From NCBI RefSeq assembly GCF_023078455.1, contig NZ_CP095740.1:2654001-2718000 (forward strand): DNA of 64,000 nucleotides. Reading direction: 5' to 3'. Position numbers and translations under genes: made by a program. This document shows, one piece after another, positions 8,694 through 18,592 of this stretch. A model generated the notes under the pieces. It was given only the letters and a program-made list of their open reading frames with translations, was not told the origin of the DNA and searched no databases. Numbering within the stretch: position 1 is the first letter of the stretch; each line of letters starts with the position of its first letter. This stretch comes from Luteibacter aegosomatis. Its GTDB lineage: Bacteria; Pseudomonadota; Gammaproteobacteria; Xanthomonadales; Rhodanobacteraceae.

Positions 8694-10172
8694 TCAGGCG
8701 GCGGCATCCTCCACCCAGGCATGCCCTTCCCGCTCCAGAAGCTCCCGCGCCGAGGCCGGTCCCCAGGTACCGGCCTCGTACGCATCCGGCCCCGACGCGT
8801 CCTGCCGCCAGCCCTCGAGGATCGGCGTCACCCATTCCCACGCCGCCTCGGTCTCGTCCTTGCGCACGAACAACGCCGGGCTACCCTTGACCGCGTCCAG
8901 CAGCAGGCCCTCGTAGGAATCGTGGAATCCCGCACGCGAGCGCTGGCTGAGCTTCGACGACGCATCGGCTTCCTCCAGCGCGAACCCGGTGCCGGCATGC
9001 TTGACGAACAGCGGCAGGGACACGCTCTCGTCCGGCTGCACGCGGATCACCAGGCGGCTGCCGGGGTGCGCTTCGCCGAACAGCCCCGGCTCGCCCGCGC
9101 GGAACTGCACCACGATCTCGGTGAGCTTGCGCGGCATGCGCTTGCCCGAGCGCAGGTAGAACGGCACGCCACGCCAGCGCGGCGTATCGATTTCGGCCTT
9201 GAGCGCCACGAAGGTTTCCGTCTTGCTCGGCGTCTCGCCCGCCAGTTCGTCGCTGTACGACGGCACGGCCTTGCCGCCGCTGGTGCCGCCCACGTACTGG
9301 CCGCGCGCCACGTTGGCTTGCAGGTTGTCGCGATCGAGCGGTTTCAGCGACTTCAGCACGCGCACCTTCTCGTCGCGCAGCGCATCGGCGTCGAGTGACG
9401 CCGGGCGCTCCATCGCCACCACGGTCAGCACCTGCAGCAGGTGGTTCTGGATCATGTCGCGCAAGGCGCCCGAACCGTCGTAATAACCGCCACGGCCCTC
9501 GAGGCCCACGGTTTCCGCCGCGGTCACCTGCACGTATTCGATGGACTCGCGATCCCACATCCGCTCGAGCATCGGATTGGCGAAGCGCAAGGCGATGATG
9601 TTCTGCACCGCCTCCTTGCCCAGGTAGTGGTCGATGCGGAAGATGCTGTTCTCGGGAAAGTACCGACCCACGTCCTCGTTCACGCGACGCGCCGTCTCCA
9701 GGTCGGTGCCGATCGGTTTTTCCAGCACGATGCGCGACGCGTCGGTGCGCAAGCCCTTGGCGTCGAGGTTACGGGCGACGTCGCCGTACAGCGCCGGTGC
9801 GGTGGCGAGATAGAACACGCGCACGCGACCGTCGTCGCCGAGCACGTCGCGCAGGCCGTCCCAGTTGCCGTTCTCGTCCGCGCCGTTGAGGCTGACATAG
9901 TGAACCATGGCAAGGAACCGGTTCACCATGTCGTCGTCCCGCTCCTGTTGCCCCACGTGCTCGTCCAACGCCTTGCGTGCGCGCTCGCGGTAGGTCGCGT
10001 CGTCGAGCGGCGAGCGCGCCGTTCCCACGATGCGCGAGTCGGCAGGCACCTGGCCGTCGGCGAAACGGCGGTAGAGCGCGGGCAGCAGCTTGCGCATCGT
10101 GAGGTCGCCGGTGGCGCCGAAGATGACGTAGTCGAAGGTGTCGACCGGTTCGAGTGGGCTCGATGTGGACAT
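8694..10172 (-). CDS. zwf: Glucose-6-phosphate 1-dehydrogenase
   Basis: The 492-residue enzyme oxidises glucose 6-phosphate to 6-phosphogluconolactone with NADP, feeding the pentose-phosphate and Entner-Doudoroff routes and supplying NADPH. The nucleotide-binding GATGDLTMRKLLPAL is at residues 19-33 and the active-site RIDHYLGKE near 180. Length agrees with the family. The start at 10172 (MSTSSP) is chosen over an upstream frame start because the added residues are not conserved-looking and a GGAAA ribosome site is near. It is monocistronic here, without edd or pgl neighbours. Confidence 0.96.
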   Translation of the reverse strand: MSTSSPLEPVDTFDYVIFGATGDLTMRKLLPALYRRFADGQVPADSRIVGTARSPLDDATYRERARKALDEHVGQQERDDDMVNRFLAMVHYVSLNGADENGNWDGLRDVLGDDGRVRVFYLATAPALYGDVARNLDAKGLRTDASRIVLEKPIGTDLETARRVNEDVGRYFPENSIFRIDHYLGKEAVQNIIALRFANPMLERMWDRESIEYVQVTAAETVGLEGRGGYYDGSGALRDMIQNHLLQVLTVVAMERPASLDADALRDEKVRVLKSLKPLDRDNLQANVARGQYVGGTSGGKAVPSYSDELAGETPSKTETFVALKAEIDTPRWRGVPFYLRSGKRMPRKLTEIVVQFRAGEPGLFGEAHPGSRLVIRVQPDESVSLPLFVKHAGTGFALEEADASSKLSQRSRAGFHDSYEGLLLDAVKGSPALFVRKDETEAAWEWVTPILEGWRQDASGPDAYEAGTWGPASARELLEREGHAWVEDAAA

Positions 10173-10350
10173 GCGGAAGTTTCCAGCGATAGGGGATGAC
10201 GGCGTCGCCGCCGCGGGGCTCACCATTGAATAAGGCGGCCCCATCCACTTTCAAGCGGCCTTGATCATTTCACTCGTGATCGTGGCTCAAAGATGTTGTG
10301 AATGGCGAGGTATGACTCCAGGCCGCTGCCAGCCCCATGCCTTGGCTCAT

Positions 10351-10384
10351 GCCCTTGAGGGCATCCGTCCGACCGAGGTCGGAC
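10351..10384. promoter_or_regulatory. Paired palindromes upstream of the SDR gene
   Basis: Two compact inverted repeats precede the SDR start: GCCCTTGAGGGC at 10351-10362 and a perfect 8-bp repeat GTCCGACC/GGTCGGAC at 10367-10384 with a 2-base centre. They lie 24-57 bases before the start codon, so they could be an operator pair or a structured leader. No dedicated regulator gene is adjacent. Confidence 0.35.
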
Positions 10385-10407
10385 CCCACAGCCAACAGGA
10401 ACGAATC

Positions 10408-11166
10408 ATGAGCAAGCTGCAGAACAAGGTCGCCGTGGTCACGGGCGCGTCCAAGGGCATCGGCGCGGCGATCGCCCGCTCGCTGGCCGCCTCCGGCGCT
10501 TCGGTGGTGGTCAACTACGCGTCGAGCAAGGCCGGCGCGGACAAGGTGGTGGCCGATATCGAGGCCGCCGGCGGCAAGGCCATCGCCGTGGGCGGCGACG
10601 TCTCGAAGAAGGCCGAGGCCGAAGCGCTGGTGGAGGCGGCCGTCAAGGCGTTTGGACGTCTGGACATCGTGGTGAACAATTCGGGCGTGTACGAGTTCCG
10701 CCCGCTGGACGACATCGACGACACCCACTACGAGCGCATCTTCGACGTCAACGTACGGGGCGCGATCTACGTGACCCAGGCCGCCTCGAAGCACCTGGGC
10801 GAAGGCGGCAGCATCGTCAACATCGGCTCGGGCGTCACCCGTCTCACGCCGGCGGCCAGCCTCGTCTACACCGCCACGAAGGGCGCGCTCGACGCCATCA
10901 CCGGCGTGCTGTCGCAGGAACTCGGTCCGCGCGGCATCCGCGTCAACTCGGTCAACCCCGGCATGGTCCGGACCGAAGGCACCGACACGGCCGGATTCAC
11001 CGGCACGGAGTCGGCATCGGATTTCGAGAAAGCCATGATCGAAAAGACGCCGCTCGGCCGCATCGGCCAGCCGGACGACATCGCTTCGGTGGTGACCTTC
11101 CTGGCCTCCGACGACGCGCGCTGGCTCTCCGGCGAACTGCTCCTCACCGCCGGCGGCATGCGCTGA
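10408..11166 (+). CDS. Short-chain dehydrogenase/reductase
   Basis: A 252-residue classical SDR, probably NADP-dependent, similar to 3-oxoacyl-ACP reductase types. The cofactor motif TGASKGIG is at 12-19, NNSG (a variant of NNAG) near 91, the catalytic Ser in NIGSGVTRL, and the Y-x-x-x-K pair in VYTATKGAL near 157-161. The ATG has AGGA 8 bases upstream. It is followed by a 12-bp hairpin terminator. Substrate cannot be deduced; it stands alone, divergent from zwf. Confidence 0.85.
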   Translation: MSKLQNKVAVVTGASKGIGAAIARSLAASGASVVVNYASSKAGADKVVADIEAAGGKAIAVGGDVSKKAEAEALVEAAVKAFGRLDIVVNNSGVYEFRPLDDIDDTHYERIFDVNVRGAIYVTQAASKHLGEGGSIVNIGSGVTRLTPAASLVYTATKGALDAITGVLSQELGPRGIRVNSVNPGMVRTEGTDTAGFTGTESASDFEKAMIEKTPLGRIGQPDDIASVVTFLASDDARWLSGELLLTAGGMR

Positions 11167-11173
11167 CCGAAGG

Positions 11174-11204
11174 GACGCGGGAGCGCGCACCACGCTCCCG
11201 CGTC
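11174..11204. terminator. Bidirectional hairpin terminator
   Basis: Perfect 12-bp stem (11174-11185 with 11193-11204) with a 7-base loop between the convergent SDR and yjjX genes; the right arm reaches the yjjX stop codon. Confidence 0.6.
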
Positions 11205-11763
11205 ACGGTGCCTCAGCGCCGTAGAGGTCCGGATGCAGGAACGGCGCCATCGCGAGCACCAGCGCCTGCGCATAGGCGCTTTCACGGGTGGCGTGCCCGT
11301 TGGTCACCAGGCCGATCGCCCCACCCTGCTGCTTGATGTTCACCGTGCCGAACAGGCGGTCCATGACGTGGCCCAGTTCCTCGCCGTCGAGCAAGGCCTC
11401 GTAGACCGCCGGCGGCAACGGAAGCCAGGCACTGCACCCCACCGACACCTGCTCCCGATGGGCGATGGCGACATAGCCGAAGGTGCCGGGACCGTCGACG
11501 GTCACGTCCACGCCGCCTTCCAGCGCCACGTGGAAATCCGCCTCGCGATGCTGGCGGCAGAAATTCATCCGGTTGAGCGCGCCTTCGCGGGTCTCGGCCG
11601 CCGTCATCGGCTGGTCGGGCACGCCCGAGGGGGCCTGCATGCCTTCGCATTCCACCAGCCGGCCGGGGAACAGAGGCGCCAGGGCGTTGCGCACGGCACC
11701 GATCTTGACGGGGTTTCGCGATCCGACGAGGACGCGGATGGGTTGGGTGTCGGAGGAAGACAT
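11203..11763 (-). CDS. yjjX: Inosine/xanthosine triphosphatase, YjjX family
   Basis: A 186-residue house-cleaning NTPase that hydrolyses non-canonical ITP/XTP. The family signature VGSRNPVKIGAVRNAL is at the N-terminus, followed by SGVPDQPM-like, EGGVDV and the conserved HVMDRLFGTVNIKQQGGAIG block near the C-terminus. The frame extends upstream into a REP element; those residues are rejected and MSSSDTQPI is used as start although its ribosome site is weak. It is separated from pgm by a paired REP element. Confidence 0.9.
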   Translation of the reverse strand: MSSSDTQPIRVLVGSRNPVKIGAVRNALAPLFPGRLVECEGMQAPSGVPDQPMTAAETREGALNRMNFCRQHREADFHVALEGGVDVTVDGPGTFGYVAIAHREQVSVGCSAWLPLPPAVYEALLDGEELGHVMDRLFGTVNIKQQGGAIGLVTNGHATRESAYAQALVLAMAPFLHPDLYGAEAP

Positions 11764-11820
11764 GGGGACGTGGCTCGATAGGCAGGTGCCCATGGTACCG
11801 GCAGGCAAAGCTCCACAGGA

Positions 11821-11892
11821 ATCGCGGACAGGGTCCGCTCCCACCCTCCGGCAGGCACGCTTTTACCGGAGGGGGCGGACCCTGTTCGCGAT
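11821..11892. repeat. Paired (inverted) REP-like element
   Basis: Two REP-type units face each other: 11821-11851 and 11866-11892. The arms share CGCGGACAGGGTCCGC / GCGGACCCTGTTCGCG and CCCTCCGG/CCGGAGGG, so the whole can fold into one long cruciform. This resembles the BIME pairs known from Pseudomonas and enterobacteria. It sits between yjjX and pgm, both on the minus strand, and may terminate pgm transcription. Confidence 0.75.
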
Positions 11893-11897
11893 GGGAA

Positions 11898-13538
11898 TCA
11901 GGCCAACGCCGCGTCCACCATGGTTTGCGCCTCGGCCAGCACCCGTTCGAGGTGTTCCTTGCCCCGGAAACTTTCGCCGTAGACCTTGTAGATGTCTTCG
12001 GTGCCCGAGGGACGCGCCGCGAACCAGCCGTGCTCGGACATGACCTTGATGCCCCCGATGGGCTGGCCGCCGGCCTGGTTGATCACCTCGACGACCGGAT
12101 CGCCCGCCAGGGTCTTCGAGGCCACCTGCTCCGGCGTCAGCTTCGAAAGCCTCTGCTTCTGCGCATGGTTGGCGGGCGCATCGATGCGGGCATTGGCGGG
12201 ATCGCCCAGCTTCGCCGTGATCTCTCGGTAGATCTCGCCCGGGTCGCGTCCCGTGCGCGCCGTCATCTCGCCGGCGAGCAGCGCCGCCACGATGCCGTCC
12301 TTGTCGGTGGACCAGGCCGACCCGTCCTTGGCGAGGAACGACGCACCGGCGCTCTCCTCGCACCCGAAACCGAGGCTGCCGTCGTAAAGGCCCGAAACGA
12401 AGTACTTGAAGCCCACCGGCACCTCGCGCAGGGGGCGGCCCAGGTGCGCCGCGATGCGATCGAGCAGCCCCGTGCTCACCGCCGTCTTGCCGATGGCGGC
12501 GTCCGGCCGCCATCCCGGGCGGTTCTGGAACAGGTACCACGCCGCCGCGGCGAGGTAATGGTTGGCAGGCAACAGGCCCGCGCTGGGCGCCACGACGCCG
12601 TGCCGGTCATGGTCGGTGTCGCAGGCGAAGGCGACGTCGTAGTCGTCCTTCAAGCCGATGAGGCGCTGCATGGCGTACGACGAAGAGGGATCCATGCGGA
12701 CCTTGCCGTCCCAATCCAGCGACATGAAAGCGAAGGACTTGTCGACCACCTCGCTCACCACGGTGAGGTTGAGTCCGTACCGCTCGCCGATGGCGCTCCA
12801 GTAATGCACGCCCGCGCCACCCAACGGATCCACGCCCATGCGCACGCCGTTCGCGCGCACGATCTCCAGGTCGAGCGCATCGCCGAGGTCGCCCACGTAA
12901 AGCTGGAGGAAATCGAAGGACTTCGTCGTCGAGGCCTTCAACGCCTGCGCGAACGGCATCCGCTTCACGTCGCGCAGCCCACCCTCGATGAGTTCGTTGG
13001 CGCGCTTCGCGATCCACGAGGTGGCGTCGGTGTCGGCCGGGCCGCCATGGGGCGGGTTGTACTTGATGCCGCCGCTGTCCGGCGGGTTGTGCGAGGGGGT
13101 GATGACGATGCCGTCGGCCTTGCCCTGCTCCCGGCCACGGTTGTGGACCAGGATCGCGTGCGACACGGCCGGCGTGGGGGTGTATTCGCCATCGGCGGAG
13201 ACGAAGGTGTACACGCCGTTGGCCGCCAGCACCTCCAGCGTGCTTTCGAAGGCCGGTTGGGAGAGGGCATGCGTGTCGATGCCGACGTATACGGGGCCAT
13301 CCACGCCGGCCTGCCTACGGTAATCGCAGATCGCCTGGGCCACGGCCAGCACGTGCCATTCGTTGAACGACCGCTCGAACGACGAGCCGCGGTGCCCGGA
13401 GGTACCGAAGACCACGCGCTGCTCGGACACGGAGGGATCGGGCTTCAGGTCCACGTAGGCCGCCACCAGGGCGCCAAGGTCCACGAGCTTGCCGTCCGTC
13501 GCCGGCTTGCCCGCCAGCGGGCTGATTTTCGTACTCAC
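11898..13538 (-). CDS. pgm: Phosphoglucomutase, alpha-D-glucose specific
   Basis: The 546-residue enzyme interconverts glucose 1-phosphate and glucose 6-phosphate for glycogen, trehalose and surface polysaccharide synthesis. It has the same length as E. coli Pgm and similar blocks throughout: FGTSGHRGS near 49, the phospho-serine loop TPSHNPP near 146, the metal-binding DTDHDRHG near 305, EESAGASFL near 400 and RPSGTED near the C-terminus. Start is GTG at 13538, with GAGGAG 9 bases upstream, rather than the earlier ATG. The substrate supply links it to zwf at the glucose 6-phosphate node. Confidence 0.96.
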   Translation of the reverse strand: MSTKISPLAGKPATDGKLVDLGALVAAYVDLKPDPSVSEQRVVFGTSGHRGSSFERSFNEWHVLAVAQAICDYRRQAGVDGPVYVGIDTHALSQPAFESTLEVLAANGVYTFVSADGEYTPTPAVSHAILVHNRGREQGKADGIVITPSHNPPDSGGIKYNPPHGGPADTDATSWIAKRANELIEGGLRDVKRMPFAQALKASTTKSFDFLQLYVGDLGDALDLEIVRANGVRMGVDPLGGAGVHYWSAIGERYGLNLTVVSEVVDKSFAFMSLDWDGKVRMDPSSSYAMQRLIGLKDDYDVAFACDTDHDRHGVVAPSAGLLPANHYLAAAAWYLFQNRPGWRPDAAIGKTAVSTGLLDRIAAHLGRPLREVPVGFKYFVSGLYDGSLGFGCEESAGASFLAKDGSAWSTDKDGIVAALLAGEMTARTGRDPGEIYREITAKLGDPANARIDAPANHAQKQRLSKLTPEQVASKTLAGDPVVEVINQAGGQPIGGIKVMSEHGWFAARPSGTEDIYKVYGESFRGKEHLERVLAEAQTMVDAALA

Positions 13539-13676
13539 CGATGCGCTCTCCTCGAGCGTGCCCCATGGCACGCGACCGACGCATTGTAGGTCGCTTGCCT
13601 GACTGCAACGTCAACCGCGCGTGCAAGACCCACAAGGATTTGAGATTTCTTCCATGTCCTGGGACGCCATCGACGG

Positions 13677-14351
13677 CTATCGTGGTACGCCGCGGTCGGA
13701 GGATCTCCCGAGATGGAGATAGTCGACGTATTCGTAGATCTCCGTGTCCGAACCCAAGCCCAGCTTGCGCATGGCATTGGTCTTCTGCTGGCTCACGGTC
13801 GACAGCCCCCGCCCGGTCGCCCGGGCGATCTCCGACACGTTGCGGCCCGAGGCGAACAACTGCAGCACTTCCAGCTCGCGGGGCGACAGGGCCGTCAGCG
13901 TGCCCCAGAGCCCCGCGCGGGCGCGGGCGCGCGACGGGCGGCCCATCAGCTCACGTACCGACGAACCGAGGTAAACGCTTTGCGACATCATGCACATGAA
14001 GGCCTCCGGGATCTCCCGCGCATCCCCCGCCTTGCCCACCAGCGCCATCACGCCCGTGGCCAGCATTTCGCGATAGAGGGCCGGGTTGATCACCGTGGTG
14101 ATCACCATCACGGGCAACGACGGGTGCCTTCGCCTCACCTCGAAAAGCAGTTCCAGGCCGTCACCCTCGGCGCCCGGCATGCTGAAGTCGGTCACGAGCG
14201 CGTCGCAGGGTACGTCGTCGAGCAGGGCGAACAGTGCACGAGGCGACTGCGCCTCTCCCACCACCTCGGCGAGGCGATCCTTCGTCAGGGCCAGGGTGAG
14301 TCCTTTCAGCACGACCGGATGATCGTCGGCCAGGATGACGCGATAAACCAT
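13677..14351 (-). CDS. RcsB-like NarL-family response regulator
   Basis: A 224-residue regulator: receiver 1-125 with ADDHP, phospho-acceptor Asp55 in LVTDFSMPG, and VGKAGD in the Lys position; LuxR-type helix-turn-helix about 150-215 (LSPRELEVLQLFASG, STVSQQKTNAMRKLGL). Several positions follow enterobacterial RcsB rather than generic NarL proteins: DDHPVVLKG, DFSMPG, RRHPSLP, NPAL and the SQQKTNAMRKLG recognition helix. The start has GGGA upstream. The divergent gene encodes an Hpt protein, suggesting a phosphorelay. No RcsC or RcsF homologue is present in the window. Confidence 0.85.
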   Translation of the reverse strand: MVYRVILADDHPVVLKGLTLALTKDRLAEVVGEAQSPRALFALLDDVPCDALVTDFSMPGAEGDGLELLFEVRRRHPSLPVMVITTVINPALYREMLATGVMALVGKAGDAREIPEAFMCMMSQSVYLGSSVRELMGRPSRARARAGLWGTLTALSPRELEVLQLFASGRNVSEIARATGRGLSTVSQQKTNAMRKLGLGSDTEIYEYVDYLHLGRSSDRGVPR

Positions 14352-14423
14352 GAGTAATCCCTTCTCCAAAGCAGGTCCATTTCGCACCGTGCCGGCGTTC
14401 TGCCTACCGCGCGAGGCATCGAG

Positions 14424-15281
14424 TTGAACATACGTGCATGGATCATGTCACTGCCGCCGCGCCTCTACGCGTTTCACTCCACGTGCATGCGCATCCACGG
14501 CGAGCGGCGCGCACGCGTCCATCGCGCATCGTCCCTGCCCGACCTGCTGCGCCGTATCGGCCGACGTTTCTCGCCACAGGCCCGTCGCATGGATACCGTG
14601 CTGACCCTCGACGTCGATCCGGCCCTCGCCGCCGACCTGCGCGGTCCGTTCGGCCCGCTCGGCATCGTGCTGGCGCGGATCCTCGACCTTGCGCTGCATC
14701 GCGCGAGCGAAAAGAAGATCAGCATGCATGTCGACGTGGTCGGCGACGACACCAGCAGCCAGCTGGTGCATTTCACCGTCACCGTCTTCGGCGACGACGG
14801 TCCGTCGTCCGACGCGGCGATGCTGGCGGACGCCGCCCCCCTGCTCCATGCCCTCGGCGGCACCCTGCACGACGAAACCGACGAGCGTCGGCGGCGTCAC
14901 CTCATCGTCGAGCTTGAATTCAGCCTGCCGCCCCGATCCATCGACATCGATGTCGCCGCGCTGCGCAAGACGCTCGGCGGCGACGAACCCCTGCAACACG
15001 TCGTCGATGCGCTCGAGGGCGCGCTCAAGCGGGACATCCACTCCCTCGACGCCCTGCTGGCCGAGAGCGGCGTGGCCGAACTCCAGGCCTGGCTCCATCG
15101 GGTATCCGGCGTGCTCGGCATGGCCGAGGCCACCGAACTGGCGCGCACCGGCCTCACGCTGGAACACGGGCTGGCCCATGGGCGCAGCGAATGGCTGGAC
15201 AACGCCGTGCGCCGCTTCGGCCACGACGCGGGCCGCGTGCTCGACGTCCTTCGGGCGCATGTCGACACGCATCGGATATAG
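14424..15281 (+). CDS. HATPase-like/Hpt phosphotransfer protein (RcsD-like remnant architecture)
   Basis: This 285-residue protein has two recognisable parts. Residues 57-170 look like a degenerate HATPase domain: the helix GIVLARILDLALHRASEK stands where the N-box would be, but the essential Asn is gone and no clear G-boxes follow. Residues 190-280 form a helical bundle resembling an Hpt domain, with His225 in AWLHRVSGVLGM at the phospho-site. There is no dimerisation/His domain, receiver or membrane segment. It is divergent from an RcsB-like regulator, echoing the rcsD-rcsB neighbourhood. TTG 14424 with GAGG upstream is used; ATG 14445 is possible. Confidence 0.6.
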   Translation: MNIRAWIMSLPPRLYAFHSTCMRIHGERRARVHRASSLPDLLRRIGRRFSPQARRMDTVLTLDVDPALAADLRGPFGPLGIVLARILDLALHRASEKKISMHVDVVGDDTSSQLVHFTVTVFGDDGPSSDAAMLADAAPLLHALGGTLHDETDERRRRHLIVELEFSLPPRSIDIDVAALRKTLGGDEPLQHVVDALEGALKRDIHSLDALLAESGVAELQAWLHRVSGVLGMAEATELARTGLTLEHGLAHGRSEWLDNAVRRFGHDAGRVLDVLRAHVDTHRI

Positions 15282-15290
15282 TGCACCGAC

Positions 15291-16121
15291 GTGAACCAGC
15301 CCGCTTCCGCCCTCGCCATCGACCCGCTGCGCGCCTATATCGACGCGCACCCGCGCCTGTTCGTGATCACCGGCGCGGGCATCAGCACCGACTCGGGCAT
15401 ACCGGATTACCGGGACGGCAACGGCGAATGGAAGCGCAGCCCTCCAATGACGTTGCAGTCCTTCATGAGCGGGCCGCCGGCACGGGCCCGCTACTGGGCC
15501 CGCGGCATGATCGGCTGGCGGCACTTCGCCGGCGTGAATCCCAACGTCGCCCACCGGGCGCTCGCGGCACTGGAACGCGCCGGCCGCATCGAGTTGCTGC
15601 TCACCCAGAACGTCGACGGTCTCCATGAAAAGGCCGGCAGCCTCAACGTGGTGGATCTCCACGGTCGGCTCGACCGCGTGCGCTGCATGCAATGCGGCGA
15701 CCTCTCCACCCGCGATGCGATGCAGGCCCGGCTCGAGGCATCCAACCCCGACTGGCTCAGCCTGCGGGCCACCATCGCGCCCGATGGCGACGCCGATCTC
15801 GACGGCGTGGATTTCTCCACGTTCCATATTCCCGAATGCCTGGTCTGCGGCGGCATCCTCAAGCCCGACGTGGTGTTCTTCGGCGAGAACGTGCCCCGCG
15901 CCCGCGTCGACACGGCCTGGGCGCACCTGGCGCGTGCCGACGCCATGCTCGTGGTGGGCTCGTCGCTCATGGTCTATTCCGGCTACCGCTTCGTGCTGGA
16001 GGCCTCACGCCGCGGCTTGCCCATCGCCTCGGTCAATCGGGGCGTCACCCGCGCCGATCCGCTGATCGGGCTCAAGATCGACCGGGGCGTCGCCGAGGCG
16101 CTCGCCCCTTACGCGGGCTGA
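15291..16121 (+). CDS. NAD-dependent protein deacylase, Sir2 family
   Basis: A 276-residue sirtuin that would remove acyl groups from lysines using NAD. GAGISTDSGIPDYR (28-41), TQNVDGLH (about 104-111), the catalytic His in DLHGRL and two zinc Cys pairs (CMQC, CLVC) are all present, with VVGSSL near the end. It lies 9 bases after the Hpt gene with a GTG start and may be co-transcribed with it. The insert between the Cys pairs is long, as in class II (SIRT4-like) bacterial enzymes, so it may be a deacylase or lipoamidase rather than CobB. Confidence 0.88.
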   Translation: MNQPASALAIDPLRAYIDAHPRLFVITGAGISTDSGIPDYRDGNGEWKRSPPMTLQSFMSGPPARARYWARGMIGWRHFAGVNPNVAHRALAALERAGRIELLLTQNVDGLHEKAGSLNVVDLHGRLDRVRCMQCGDLSTRDAMQARLEASNPDWLSLRATIAPDGDADLDGVDFSTFHIPECLVCGGILKPDVVFFGENVPRARVDTAWAHLARADAMLVVGSSLMVYSGYRFVLEASRRGLPIASVNRGVTRADPLIGLKIDRGVAEALAPYAG

Positions 16122-16130
16122 TCCTCCCGC

Positions 16131-17185
<1,055 letters not shown>

Positions 17186-17238
17186 CGGGGCTCTCCGGAA
17201 AAGGAGCGCTCAGTGTACCCGTCGGCCACGCCGCGCGT

Positions 17239-18396
17239 TTACACGTAACGGTCGTCGTCGGTGCGCGTCCACTGCGGCGATGCGAGGGCACCGTCGTTCC
17301 GGAACAGCGATCGCAGGCCCGACGGCTGCGAACGAAGGTACTGCTTGGGCGCGAGCACGGATGCACCGAGTTTGGCGGCCGCATGCCAGGGCCAGCGCGG
17401 GTCGTAGAGAATGCCGCGGGCGAGCGCGATCATGTCGGCCTCGCCGTCGGCGACGATCTTCTCGGCCTGCTCGGGGTCGGTGATCAAACCGACGGCCACG
17501 ACGGGAATGCCCACGGCGGCTTTTATCCGCTTCGCGAACGGCACCTGGTACCCCGGGCCCACCGCGATGTCCTGCTTCTCGTGCAGCCCCGCGGAGGAGA
17601 CGTGCACCGCATCGCAACCGCGCGCTTCAAGCGCCTTCACGAAGGCGATGCTCTGCTCGGTGTCCCAGCCGCCCTCCACCCAGTCCTCGGCCGACAGGCG
17701 CATCGTCACGGCCTTGTCGGCGGGGAAGACGGCACGCACCGCATCGAACACTTCCAGCGGGAAGCGCATGCGATTCTCCAACGAACCGCCGTACTCGTCG
17801 GTGCGCTGGTTCGACAGCGGCGAAAGGAACTGGTGCAGGAGATAACCGTGCGCGCCGTGCAACTGCACGAAATCCAGGCCGAGTCGCGCGGCCCGCTTCG
17901 CCGCCTCGGCGAACGCGTCGCGGATGCGGATCATGCCTTCGCGATCCAGGGCCAGCGGCGGCACGTCGCCCTCGCTGAAGGGAATGGCCGACGGAGCCAC
18001 CGTCTGCCAGCCGTTTGGGGTGCCGGGCGCGATCTGCTTGCCTCCCACCCACGGCACGTCGGTGGACGCCTTGCGCCCCGCGTGGCCGAGCTGGATGCCG
18101 ACGGGCATGGTCGACCAGCGGCGCACGCTTTCCAGGGTCTGGCGCATCGCCTCTTCGGTCGCGTCGTCCCAGAGGCCGACGTCGGCGTAGGTGATGCGTC
18201 CTTCCGGCAACACGGCGGTGGCCTCGATGGTGAGCAGTGCCGCTCCCGAGAGCGCCAGCTGTCCCAGGTGGATCGTGTGCCAGTCGGTCATCCGGCCATC
18301 CTGCGCCGAGTACTGGCACATCGGCGCGATCACGATGCGGTTGGGCAATGCGAGGTTGCGTACCTCAAGCGGGCTGAAGAGTGCCGGCTGCGGCAT
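17239..18396 (-). CDS. NADH:flavin oxidoreductase, XenA/YqjM-type old yellow enzyme
   Basis: A 385-residue FMN-dependent ene-reductase that reduces activated C=C bonds and can act on nitro-compounds. The TIM-barrel opens with NRIVIAPMCQYSA, whose Cys marks the thermophilic-like (YqjM/XenA) class; HAGRKAS, the catalytic pair in LHGAHGYLLHQF, and the EYGGSLENR phosphate loop are present. GGAG lies 7 bases before the start. It is divergent from yghZ with about 200 bases between. The physiological substrate is unknown; a role in electrophile or quinone stress is inferred. Confidence 0.92.
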   Translation of the reverse strand: MPQPALFSPLEVRNLALPNRIVIAPMCQYSAQDGRMTDWHTIHLGQLALSGAALLTIEATAVLPEGRITYADVGLWDDATEEAMRQTLESVRRWSTMPVGIQLGHAGRKASTDVPWVGGKQIAPGTPNGWQTVAPSAIPFSEGDVPPLALDREGMIRIRDAFAEAAKRAARLGLDFVQLHGAHGYLLHQFLSPLSNQRTDEYGGSLENRMRFPLEVFDAVRAVFPADKAVTMRLSAEDWVEGGWDTEQSIAFVKALEARGCDAVHVSSAGLHEKQDIAVGPGYQVPFAKRIKAAVGIPVVAVGLITDPEQAEKIVADGEADMIALARGILYDPRWPWHAAAKLGASVLAPKQYLRSQPSGLRSLFRNDGALASPQWTRTDDDRYV

Positions 18397-18592
18397 GGGG
18401 AGCTCCGGGAAGAAAAAGGAATGCGTGAACTATGGGCACTTCCTCGCACCATGCAAGCCTTCTTGCACCCGATGGCGCGGCGCGTCCACTAATCCGCACG
18501 CAAGAACCCGCGAACGGCCGTTCACGGTAGGCAAGGCCCGCGCGCCCCGGTTAGGCTTGGTGGTCTTCCCCACGGCAATGGACCGGACTCCC

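Noticed and set aside
14448..15926. A 492-codon minus-strand frame over the Hpt and sirtuin genes
   Set aside because: It is a shadow of two real plus-strand genes with recognisable motifs; the antisense protein has no domain.
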